41,204 bases of DNA, from positions 1 through 41,204 of the forward strand of contig NZ_PSRT01000079.1 in NCBI RefSeq assembly GCF_004212635.1. The letters are read 5' to 3'. Position 1 is the first letter of the stretch; every line of letters starts with the position of its first letter. Shown here in pieces: positions 29,629 to 37,333 of the stretch. The stretch is from Bradyrhizobium genosp. SA-3. GTDB taxonomy: Bacteria > Pseudomonadota > Alphaproteobacteria > Rhizobiales > Xanthobacteraceae. The translations under genes were made by a program, and so were the position numbers. The notes beneath the pieces were generated by a model. The model saw nothing but the letters and a program-made list of their open reading frames with translations, did no database searches and was not told where the DNA came from.

Positions 29629-29658
29629 CCCGCGTCGCGAGCAGATTCGCGACGCGGG
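29629..29658 (-). promoter_or_regulatory. strong intercistronic hairpin between urtA and urtB
   Basis: A perfect 12-bp stem, cccgcgtcgcga (29629-29640) with tcgcgacgcggg (29647-29658), has a 6-nt loop. On the minus strand no T-run follows, so it is not a standard terminator. Such hairpins after a binding-protein gene often protect its mRNA and lower permease expression; that function is inferred here. Confidence 0.75.
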
Positions 29659-29734
29659 GGTCTTGGGCATGGACTTGCGATCCACGCCAGGGAGAGGCTT
29701 GATCTAGAGGGGAGCGCGAGCGACGCCGCGGCTC

Positions 29735-30994
29735 TTACTGGTAGCCCTTCGGGAACGGATCCGGCTCGACGAGATCGGCGGTCTCGTAGATCAGCTCGAA
29801 CTGGCCATCGAGCTTGGCGCGTCCCACCCGGGTCTTCGACCAGAGGTGATGGTTTTCGTGGATGCGCACATAGCCTTCCGGCGCGCCCTTGAACTCGACG
29901 CCGGGCGAGGCCGCCGCAATCTTGTCGACGTCGAAGGAGCCGGCCTTCTCGACCGTCAGCTTCCACAGCCACGGGCCGAGATAGGCAGCCTGGGTGACGT
30001 CTCCGATCACGGTCTTCTCGCCCCACGCCTTCTTGAACGCCGGCACGAACGCCTTGTTGTTCGGATTGTCGAGCGACTGGAAGTACTTCATGCAAGCATA
30101 GGCGCCCGCAATGTTCTCGCCACCGATGCCGTCGATCTCGTCCTCGGTCACCGAGATCGTGAGCAGCGGCTGCTTGGCGAGATCGATGCCGGCGGCCTTG
30201 AGCTGCTTGTAGAACGCGACGTTCGAGCCGCCGACAACGTCGGTGAAGATCACGTCGGGCTTGGTCAGCTTGATCTTGTTGATGACCGAGTTGAACTGGG
30301 TGCTGCCGAGCGCATAGTACTCTTCGCCGACGACCTTGCCCTTTAGCACGTTCTCGACATGCTTGCGCGCGATCTTGTTCGAGGTGCGCGGCCAGATGTA
30401 GTCGGAGCCGATGAAGAAGAACGACTTCGCGCCCTTCTCCTTGGCGATCCAGTTCAGGCCGGCGAGAATCTGCTGGGTCGCCTCCTGGCCGGTGTAGATG
30501 ACATTCTTGGACTGCTCGAGGCCCTCGTAGAAGGTCGGGTAGTAGAGCATGCCGTTATACTGCTCGACGACCGGCAACACCGCCTTGCGCGAGGCCGAGG
30601 TCCAGCAGCCCATGATCGCCGCGACCTTGTCGTTGACCAGCAGCTTCTTGGCCTTTTCGGCGAAGGTCGGCCAGTCCGAGGCGCCGTCCTCCTGGATGAA
30701 CTTGATCTTGCGCCCGAGCACGCCGCCGGCGGCATTGATCTGCTCGATGGCGAGCTTCTCGGCTTCGATCGAGCCGGTCTCGGAGATGGCCATGGTGCCG
30801 GTCGCCGAGTGCAGGATGCCGACCGTCACCTCGGTGTCGGTGACCGCGAGGCCTGTGGTGTTGACCGCCGAGGTCGCCGGAGCCTGCGCAAACGATGCCC
30901 GTGGCAGCATCGTGATAACAGGCACGGCCGCCATTCCCATCAACAGTTTACGCCGGAGCGGCGACAACAAGCCCTTGTTTGCTTCGTCTGACAT
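29735..30994 (-). CDS. urtA: urea/short-chain amide ABC transporter substrate-binding protein UrtA
   Basis: This 419-residue periplasmic protein has an N-terminus with an Arg-pair export signal (LLSPLRRKLLMGMAAVPVIT, cleavage near SFA-QAP), which may be Tat- or Sec-directed. The mature part is Peripla_BP_5: GILHSATGTMAISETGS, INAAGGVLGRKI, GCWTSASRKAVLPVVE and FYEGLEQSKNVIYTGQEATQQ are hallmark UrtA/FmdD/AmiC-class segments. ATG at 30994 is chosen, as the upstream frame to 31816 runs antisense through the kinase gene. It is the first gene of the series that ends at amiE. Its gap to the divergent kinase gene is 171 bp. Confidence 0.95.
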   Translation of the reverse strand: MSDEANKGLLSPLRRKLLMGMAAVPVITMLPRASFAQAPATSAVNTTGLAVTDTEVTVGILHSATGTMAISETGSIEAEKLAIEQINAAGGVLGRKIKFIQEDGASDWPTFAEKAKKLLVNDKVAAIMGCWTSASRKAVLPVVEQYNGMLYYPTFYEGLEQSKNVIYTGQEATQQILAGLNWIAKEKGAKSFFFIGSDYIWPRTSNKIARKHVENVLKGKVVGEEYYALGSTQFNSVINKIKLTKPDVIFTDVVGGSNVAFYKQLKAAGIDLAKQPLLTISVTEDEIDGIGGENIAGAYACMKYFQSLDNPNNKAFVPAFKKAWGEKTVIGDVTQAAYLGPWLWKLTVEKAGSFDVDKIAAASPGVEFKGAPEGYVRIHENHHLWSKTRVGRAKLDGQFELIYETADLVEPDPFPKGYQ

Positions 30995-31063
30995 GAGCAC
31001 CCCACTTTTGTTCGATGACACGCGTTGGTGCCGGTGAGGATGGCTCGAATTTGTGCAGCTCAA

Positions 31064-31085
31064 GCATACGCAAGATCGCGTATAC
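31064..31085. promoter_or_regulatory. dyad symmetry in the urtA / kinase intergenic region (candidate operator)
   Basis: gcatacgc (31064-31071) and gcgtatac (31078-31085) are complementary at seven of eight positions around a 6-bp centre. The dyad is about 70 bp before the urtA start and about 30 bp before the sigma-54-like element of the divergent kinase gene. It is a candidate site for the LuxR-type regulator encoded next door, but no consensus is known for it. Confidence 0.4.
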
Positions 31086-31113
31086 TGCACCGCAAAATGC
31101 CGACGTAGGCTTT

Positions 31114-31128
31114 TGGTACGGAAATTGC
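31114..31128 (+). promoter_or_regulatory. sigma-54 (RpoN) type promoter for the transporter-kinase gene
   Basis: tggtacggaaattgc matches the -24/-12 consensus TGGCACG-N4-TTGC at all positions but one (T for C), with the invariant GG and GC correctly 12 bp apart. Transcription would begin near 31140, about 26 bp before the GTG start at 31166. This suggests nitrogen-regulated expression of the sensor. Confidence 0.55.
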
Positions 31129-31165
31129 GAGGGGCTCCGGGTCCGTATCGGGAGTGGGGTAAAGC

Positions 31166-34100
31166 GTGGCAGGGCGGCAGCGAATAGACCGCGTCAGGCG
31201 CCAGTACAACCAATGGGTCGCCAACCAGACGCTGGAAGACTATGCGCTGCGCTTCACTGCGAAGAGCGCCCGCCGCTGGTCCGCCGCTCGCGTCGCCAAC
31301 ACGGCGCTCGGCGCGATCTCCTTTCTGGCGCTGGAAGCGATCGGCGGCACCATCACGCTGAACTACGGCGTCACCAACGCCAGCGCCGCGATCCTCGTCG
31401 TCTCCGCCATCATCTTCTTCTGCGGCGTGCCGATTGCCTATTACGCGGCCAAATGCGGCATCGACATTGACCTGCTCACACGCGGCGCCGGCTTCGGCTA
31501 TATCGGCTCGACCATCACCTCGCTGATCTACGCCTCTTTCACCTTCATCTTCTTCGCCATCGAAGCGGTGATCCTGGCCACCGCGCTCGAGATGTGCTTC
31601 GGCATTCCGCGCCCGATCGGCTACCTCATCAGCGCGGTCGCGATCATCCCGCTCGTCACCTACGGCATCACCCTGATCAGTCGTTTCCAGCTCTGGACGC
31701 AGCCGATCTGGGTCATCCTGCACGTCCTGCCCTTTGCCGCGATCGCCTGGGCCAATCCGTATTCGTTCACGGAGTGGCGCAAGTTCGCCGGCGAGCATGG
31801 CGACGCAAACGGACATTTCGACCTGTTGCTGTTCGGTGTCGCATCCTCCGTGGTGTTTTCACTGGTGGCGCAGATTGGCGAGCAGGTCGACTTCCTCCGG
31901 TTTCTGCCGCGCGACCGCCGCACGTCGCGCACCTCATGGTGGATCGCCCTGCTGATCGCGGGGCCCGGCTGGATCATCTTCGGCGCGCTGAAATTGCTGC
32001 TGGGCTCGTTTCTCGCCTTCTTTACGTTGAGCCATGGCCTCTCCAGCGAGCTGGCAGCCGAGCCAGCGCACATGTATCTCGAAGCATTTCGATACGTGCT
32101 GTCGCAGCCGGACATGGCGCTGGCGCTCACCGGCACGTTCGTGATCCTGTCGCAGATCAAGATCAACGTCACCAATGCCTATGCCGGCTCGATTGCCTGG
32201 TCGAACTTCTTCTCGCGATTGACGCACAGCCATCCGGGCCGCGTGGTATGGCTGGTGTTCAACGTCATGGTGGCGCTGCTCTTGATGGAGATTGGCGTCT
32301 ACAAGGCGCTGGAGCAGACGCTGGCGCTCTACTCGAACGTTGCGATCGCCTGGGTCGGCGCGCTGGTCGCCGATCTCGTCGTCAACAAGCCGCTCGGCCT
32401 GCGCCCGCCGCAGATGGAGTTCAAGCGCGCCCATCTCTACGACATCAACCCGGTCGGCGTCGGCGCCATGACGATCGCGACCATCGTCTCGATCGCGGCA
32501 TTCTATGGCCTGTTCGGCCCTGTCATGAAGGCGCTCGCCGCGTTCGTCGCATTGGCCGTCGCCTTCGTCACCGCGCCCGTCATCGCCTGGCTCACCGACG
32601 GAAAATACTACATCGCGCGCAAGCCCAAAAAGAGCTGGGCCAATATCGAGGCGATCCAGTGCTGTATCTGCGAGCACAGTTTCGAGCCGGAAGACATCAC
32701 CTCCTGCCCGGCCTACGCCGGCCCGATCTGCTCGCTGTGCTGCTCGCTCGATGCCCGCTGCCACGATCTCTGCAAGCCGCACGCGCGCGCTCAGGTGCAA
32801 TTCTCCGACGCGCTCAGCAGGATCTTGCCGCAGCCGATCTATCAGCGCATCAATTCGCAGTTCGGCCATTATATCGGCGTGTTCGTGGTCTCCGCGGGTC
32901 TGGTCGCACTGGTGCTGGGGCTGATCTATCTCCAGACCTCGGCGACCGTATATGGCGAGAACATGCTCGTCTCCAACGTGCTCTGGAAGGTGTTCTTCTC
33001 GCTCAGCATCATCATCGGCGTCGTCGCCTGGCTGTTCGTGCTGGCACAGCAGAGCCGCCGGGCCGCGGAAGCTGAAACGAAACGGCAGACCGCGCTGCTG
33101 ATCCAGGAGATCGACGCGCACAAGCGTACCGACGCCGAGCTCCAGCGCGCCAAGGAAGTCGCCGAATCCGCCAACCTTGCCAAGAGCCGCTATGTCGTCG
33201 GGCTGAGCCACGAGCTGCGCTCGCCGCTGAACGCCATCAGCGGTTACGCCCAGCTCCTGGAGCAGGACGCAACGCTCGCGACCAAGCCGCGCGACCAGGT
33301 CCGCGTCGTCCGCCGCAGTGCCGATCACCTCTCCGGCCTGATCGACGGCATCCTGGATATCTCCAAGATCGAGGCGGGGCGGCTGTATTTGTCGCGCGAC
33401 GAGGTCCGCCTCAGCGAATTCCTCGACCAGCTCGTCGGCATGTTCCGCCTTCAAGCCGCCGCCAAAGGCATCGACTTCGTGTTCAGGAGGCCCGCCTCGC
33501 TTCCGCTCGTCGTCTATGCCGACGAGAAGCGGCTGCGCCAGGTGCTGATCAATTTGCTCTCCAATGCGATCAAGTTCACCCAGGCCGGCAGCGTGCAGTT
33601 TGTCGTGCACTATCGCAGCCCCGTCGCCGAGTTCGAGGTGATTGATACCGGTCCCGGCATCCAGAGCGACGATCTCGAGCGCATCTTCGCGCCCTTCGAG
33701 CGCGGCGCGCTCGGTGTCTCGCAGCCGCAGACCGGAACTGGCCTAGGCCTCACCATTAGTCGGCTGCTCGCCGGCGTCATGGGCGGCGACATCAAGGTCA
33801 TGAGCACGGTCGGCGCCGGTAGCACGTTCAAGGTCAAGATCCTGCTGTCGGAGGTGACCAATCCTCGGCGTATCGCGCCGGTGGAGGCGCCGGTCTCGGG
33901 CTATCACGGCGCGCGCAAGACTATCCTCATCACCGACGACGACCCCGTGCATCGCGACCTCCTGCGCGAGGTGCTGACACCGCTCGGTTTCATCCTGCTC
34001 AGTGCCCCCGACGGCCCGGGGTGCCTGGCGCTGGCGCAGCATTGCCGGCCTGATCTGTTCCTGCTCGACATCTCCATGCCGGCCATGGACGGCTGGGCGG

Positions 34101-34537
34101 TGGCCGAGGCCCTGCGCGCGAGCGGCCATCACCAGGCGCGCATCCTGATGGTGTCGGCGAGTGCGTTGGAGGCCCACGGCACGCCGCTGGCGCAGCCCTT
34201 CCACGATGGCTATCTGATGAAGCCGATCGACATCCCGCGGCTGCTGGAGACGATTCGCCAGCTCCTCAAGATCGAATGGCAATACGGCTCGGACGAGGTC
34301 GTGGCACCGTTCTGGCGGCCTGAGAGCGGATCAAAACCGCCGGTGCGGCACATCGAGGCGCTGATCGGTCTCGGCCAGATCGGCTACGTCAAGGGCATCC
34401 AGCTGAAGCTGGACGAGATCGGCAGCGAGCATCCCGAGCATGCCGACTTCGTTGCGGAAATGCGGTCGCTGGTCGACCGCTTCGATCTCGACCAGTACAT
34501 GGCCACATTGAAGGCGTTGCATGCGCATGAGCATTGA
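31166..34537 (+). CDS. NCS1-type transporter fused to hybrid histidine kinase
   Basis: This 1123-residue inner-membrane protein starts at GTG behind GGGAGTGGGG. Residues 1-480 form a roughly 12-helix domain resembling nucleobase:cation symporters (VANTALGAISFLALEAIGG, DIDLLTRGAGFGYIGSTITS). A Cys cluster follows (nine Cys, 499-536: CCICEHSF, ICSLCCSLDARCHDLCKPHA). Then come two more membrane helices (about 570-592 and 606-630), a HisKA domain with His682 (LSHELRSPLN), an HATPase domain (LINLLSNAIKF, DTGPGIQ, GTGLGLT), a receiver with Asp968 (LLDISMPAMDG) and a roughly 110-residue helical tail. The module order is analogous to CbrA-type transporter-kinases, but with a different transporter family. 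It overlaps the response regulator gene by 17 bp and is divergent from urtA, so it probably senses, and perhaps imports, a nitrogen compound and controls the amide operon. Confidence 0.88.
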   Translation: MAGRQRIDRVRRQYNQWVANQTLEDYALRFTAKSARRWSAARVANTALGAISFLALEAIGGTITLNYGVTNASAAILVVSAIIFFCGVPIAYYAAKCGIDIDLLTRGAGFGYIGSTITSLIYASFTFIFFAIEAVILATALEMCFGIPRPIGYLISAVAIIPLVTYGITLISRFQLWTQPIWVILHVLPFAAIAWANPYSFTEWRKFAGEHGDANGHFDLLLFGVASSVVFSLVAQIGEQVDFLRFLPRDRRTSRTSWWIALLIAGPGWIIFGALKLLLGSFLAFFTLSHGLSSELAAEPAHMYLEAFRYVLSQPDMALALTGTFVILSQIKINVTNAYAGSIAWSNFFSRLTHSHPGRVVWLVFNVMVALLLMEIGVYKALEQTLALYSNVAIAWVGALVADLVVNKPLGLRPPQMEFKRAHLYDINPVGVGAMTIATIVSIAAFYGLFGPVMKALAAFVALAVAFVTAPVIAWLTDGKYYIARKPKKSWANIEAIQCCICEHSFEPEDITSCPAYAGPICSLCCSLDARCHDLCKPHARAQVQFSDALSRILPQPIYQRINSQFGHYIGVFVVSAGLVALVLGLIYLQTSATVYGENMLVSNVLWKVFFSLSIIIGVVAWLFVLAQQSRRAAEAETKRQTALLIQEIDAHKRTDAELQRAKEVAESANLAKSRYVVGLSHELRSPLNAISGYAQLLEQDATLATKPRDQVRVVRRSADHLSGLIDGILDISKIEAGRLYLSRDEVRLSEFLDQLVGMFRLQAAAKGIDFVFRRPASLPLVVYADEKRLRQVLINLLSNAIKFTQAGSVQFVVHYRSPVAEFEVIDTGPGIQSDDLERIFAPFERGALGVSQPQTGTGLGLTISRLLAGVMGGDIKVMSTVGAGSTFKVKILLSEVTNPRRIAPVEAPVSGYHGARKTILITDDDPVHRDLLREVLTPLGFILLSAPDGPGCLALAQHCRPDLFLLDISMPAMDGWAVAEALRASGHHQARILMVSASALEAHGTPLAQPFHDGYLMKPIDIPRLLETIRQLLKIEWQYGSDEVVAPFWRPESGSKPPVRHIEALIGLGQIGYVKGIQLKLDEIGSEHPEHADFVAEMRSLVDRFDLDQYMATLKALHAHEH

Positions 34538-35447
34538 GTCGAGGAAGCGCGATGTCGCGCTCGTTGTCGATGACTCCCCGGAAACGCTGCGGCTGCTCAC
34601 CGATGCGCTCGATGGCGCCGGGATGACGGTGATGGTGGCGCTCGACGGCGCGGCCGCGATGCGTATCGTCGACCAGATCACGCCCGACATCGTGCTGCTC
34701 GACGCCGTGATGCCCGGCATCGACGGATTCGAGACCTGCCGCCGCCTCAAGCGCGATGCTGGCCTTGCCAATGTGCCCGTGATCTTCATGACGGGGCTCG
34801 TCGAAACCGAGCACATCGTTCAGGGCCTCGAGGCCGGCGGCGTCGATTACGTGACAAAACCGATCGTGATCGAGGAGATGCTGGCGCGCATCCGCGTGCA
34901 TCTCGGCAATGCCCGCCTGACCCAGAGCGCGCGCGCCGCACTCGACGTCTCCGGCCGCTTCCTGTTCGCGGTCAATCGCCAGGGCAACGTGCTCTGGGCA
35001 ACGCCGCAGGCGCAGAAGCTGCTATCGGACCATCACGGCGCACAGGCCGACGACTTCGTCCTGCCGCCATCGCTGCTGCAATGGCTGGAGCAGGCCAGGA
35101 GCAAGGGCAGCTCGAAATCTCAGGCGGCCTCTTTGCCCGACAATCCGCAACTCCGGTTCCATTACATGGGCGAAACCGCGCCGAACGAGTTCCTGCTGCG
35201 GCTATCCAAGGAGTCCGGCACCACGCCGCCGCCCGAATTCACCAGCGAGCTCGGCCTCACCACACGTGAAGGCGAGGTGCTGGCCTGGCTCAGCAAGGGC
35301 AAGACCAACCGCGACATCGCGCAGATTTTGGGATTGAGCCCGCGCACGGTCGACAAGCATCTGGAGCAGATCTACGCCAAACTCGGCGTGGAGAACCGGA
35401 CGGCCGCGGCGGCGATTGCGACAAATGCGACGCGGCGGAACTCGTGA
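34521..35447 (+). CDS. LuxR-type DNA-binding response regulator
   Basis: This 308-residue protein has an N-terminal receiver with phosphoacceptor Asp61 (IVLLDAVMPGIDG), acidic pair VVDDSPE, Thr91 and Lys113. A middle part (about residues 135-230, SGRFLFAVNRQGNVLWATP) looks PAS-like. The C-terminal LuxR helix-turn-helix is LTTREGEVLAWLSKGKTNRD with the next helix SPRTVDKHLEQIYAKLGV. The start ATG at 34521 overlaps the kinase gene by 17 bp with GAAGG upstream; ATG at 34527 is an alternative. The overlap strongly implies it is the partner of the kinase. Probable targets are the urt-fmd-ami genes across the divergent region, which is an inference from position. Confidence 0.92.
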   Translation: MRMSIESRKRDVALVVDDSPETLRLLTDALDGAGMTVMVALDGAAAMRIVDQITPDIVLLDAVMPGIDGFETCRRLKRDAGLANVPVIFMTGLVETEHIVQGLEAGGVDYVTKPIVIEEMLARIRVHLGNARLTQSARAALDVSGRFLFAVNRQGNVLWATPQAQKLLSDHHGAQADDFVLPPSLLQWLEQARSKGSSKSQAASLPDNPQLRFHYMGETAPNEFLLRLSKESGTTPPPEFTSELGLTTREGEVLAWLSKGKTNRDIAQILGLSPRTVDKHLEQIYAKLGVENRTAAAAIATNATRRNS

Positions 35448-35491
35448 GCGTACCGCGGATGAGTTGCGACGCCGCCTATCTAGCAAAAAGT

Positions 35492-35657
35492 GTCGTCCCG
35501 GCCTAGTGCGCATTGCGCACGGGGGGCCGGGACCCATAACCACAGGGAGTGGTTTGGCGAAGATTTGTTGTTGTGGGACTACCACCAATCACGATCGATA
35601 GATTCCGCGGTATGGGTCCCGGCCCCCCGTGCGCAATGCGCACTAGGCCGGGACGAC
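35492..35657. repeat. perfect 47-bp inverted repeat, family C
   Basis: The 47-nt left arm (35492-35538) begins gtcgtcccggcctagtgcgc. Its exact reverse complement is at 35611-35657, around a 72-nt centre. Each arm holds a smaller palindrome, gtgcgcattgcgcac. It lies between the response-regulator gene and the convergent monooxygenase gene, so it may end both transcripts. The central motif ggagt-gtttggcgaaga is shared with the copy at 41106. Confidence 0.95.
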
Positions 35658-35708
35658 GGCGGAGTTTAGGGCGCGATCGCCGTCGTCCCTCACCTGCGCA
35701 CTAACGAC

Positions 35709-37208
35709 TCACCCATACAAAAACGCGGCATCATCCAGATCCGTCTTCGGAATCTCGTCCTTCTCGGTCCAGTAATCCTGACTGTGCTGCCATTCCGGCT
35801 TGTCGCCGCGCTTCGGCAACAGGTCCATGTTACGCATCATGTAGCCGGGGTTGAAGTTTTCCGGATCGATCCAGGGCAGGATCGGCATGTTGTGGTCTTG
35901 GCGCAAGCTCACCTCGACCTTCTTGGCGCCCTTGGCCTTCATATGGCCGAGCAGCCGGCAGACGAAGTCGGCGACGAGATCGACGCGCAGGGTCCAGCTC
36001 GCGCGGAAATAGCCGAACACCCAGACCATGTTCGGCACGCCCGTGAACATCATGCCGCGATAGGTGACGGTGTCGCCGAAGGCGAGCGGCTTGCCGTCGA
36101 TCTCGAAGGCGATGTCGCCGAGGGCGGCGAGATTGAAACCGGTCGCGGTGACGATGATATCGGCCTCCAACAGCTTGCCGGATTTGAGCTGGATGCCGTT
36201 CTCGACGAAGCACTCGATCTCGTCGGTGACGACGGAGGCCTTGCCGCTTGCAATCCCCTTGAACAGATCGGCATCCGGCACGAAGGCGATGCGCTGCCGC
36301 CACGGCCGGTACTTTGGCGTGAAATGCGTCTCGACGTCGTAGTCGGGACCGAGGACCGCGCTGATCTGGCCGATCAGCTCCTTCTTGACCTGCTCGGGCT
36401 TGGACACGCAGAGCTTTGTGAACGCATCCTGCTCGAACAGGATCTTGCGCCGCACGATCTCGTGGATCCACTCCTCGTCGACCTGCAGCCGGCGCAGCTC
36501 CTCCGCGATCTCGATGGCGTTGCGGCCGAGCCGGAAATAGGTCGGTGAACGCTGGAGCATGGTGACATGCGCGCACTCGTCGGCGATGTTCGGAACAAGT
36601 GTTGCCGCGGTCGCGCCCGAGCCGATCACGACCACCTTCTTGTCCTTGAGATCGATGTCGTCAGGCCAGGTCTGCGGGTGGACGATGCGGCCCTTGAAAC
36701 GGTTCCTCCCCTTCCATTCCGGCGTGTAACCTTCCGAATGGCGGTAATAGCCCTGGCACATCCAGAGGAAGTTGGCTGTGAAGGTTTTCGGCTCGCCGGT
36801 ATCGGTCGTCACCGCCTCGATGGTCCAGAGATTCTGCTCGCTCGACCAGCTCGCGGAATTGATCTTGTGCTTGTAGCGAATGTGCTTCGCGAGATCGTTG
36901 TCCTCGATCACCTCGTTCATGTAAGCGAGGATCTCTTCGGCGGTCGCGATCGGCGGTCCGACCCAGGGCTTGAAGCTGTAGCCGAAGGTGTGGAGGTCGC
37001 TGTCCGAGCGGATGCCGGGATAGCGATGCGTGTTCCAGGTGCCGCCGAACGTCGCCTGCGTTTCGAGGATGACGTAGCTCGTACCCGGCAGCTGCTTTTC
37101 GATATGATAGGCGCTGCCGATGCCGGAGATGCCGGCGCCGACGATCAGTACGTCGAAATGTTCGGAAGCTTGCTTGGTGGCGGTGTGACCGCGAACAGCG
37201 ACATTCAT
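35709..37208 (-). CDS. flavin-containing monooxygenase, EthA / Baeyer-Villiger type
   Basis: This 499-residue cytosolic FAD and NADPH enzyme probably inserts oxygen into ketones or sulfides. It has the FAD-binding Rossmann motif VLIVGAGISGIGSAYHIE, the FGGTWNTHRYPGIRSDSD segment, the monooxygenase fingerprint in WMCQGYYRHSEGYTPEW and a second Rossmann motif VVVIGSGATAATLVPNI for NADPH. The fingerprint with two Tyr (GYYRH) resembles the EthA branch of Baeyer-Villiger enzymes. ATG at 37208 has an AAGG site 12 bases upstream. It stands alone, between the big inverted repeat and the protease gene. Natural substrate unknown. Confidence 0.92.
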   Translation of the reverse strand: MNVAVRGHTATKQASEHFDVLIVGAGISGIGSAYHIEKQLPGTSYVILETQATFGGTWNTHRYPGIRSDSDLHTFGYSFKPWVGPPIATAEEILAYMNEVIEDNDLAKHIRYKHKINSASWSSEQNLWTIEAVTTDTGEPKTFTANFLWMCQGYYRHSEGYTPEWKGRNRFKGRIVHPQTWPDDIDLKDKKVVVIGSGATAATLVPNIADECAHVTMLQRSPTYFRLGRNAIEIAEELRRLQVDEEWIHEIVRRKILFEQDAFTKLCVSKPEQVKKELIGQISAVLGPDYDVETHFTPKYRPWRQRIAFVPDADLFKGIASGKASVVTDEIECFVENGIQLKSGKLLEADIIVTATGFNLAALGDIAFEIDGKPLAFGDTVTYRGMMFTGVPNMVWVFGYFRASWTLRVDLVADFVCRLLGHMKAKGAKKVEVSLRQDHNMPILPWIDPENFNPGYMMRNMDLLPKRGDKPEWQHSQDYWTEKDEIPKTDLDDAAFLYG

Positions 37209-37333
37209 TGTTACTTATTGCCTTGCTTTGTTTTTGTGGCCGGCCTTGATCGGACGGCGCGTTTCCTCCGCGACAGGCAGTGTCGCCCATCGCGCTTCCG
37301 CTTCAAGATGACATAGATCAGGTCGCGGTCAAA

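Noticed and set aside
29604..30095. N-terminal extension of urtB frame
   Set aside because: It overlaps urtA coding; the ATG at 29603 has a good ribosome site and gives the family N-terminus.
31934..33610. 558-codon open frame antisense to the transporter-kinase
   Set aside because: A GC-rich shadow frame with no recognisable domain, entirely inside a well-supported gene.
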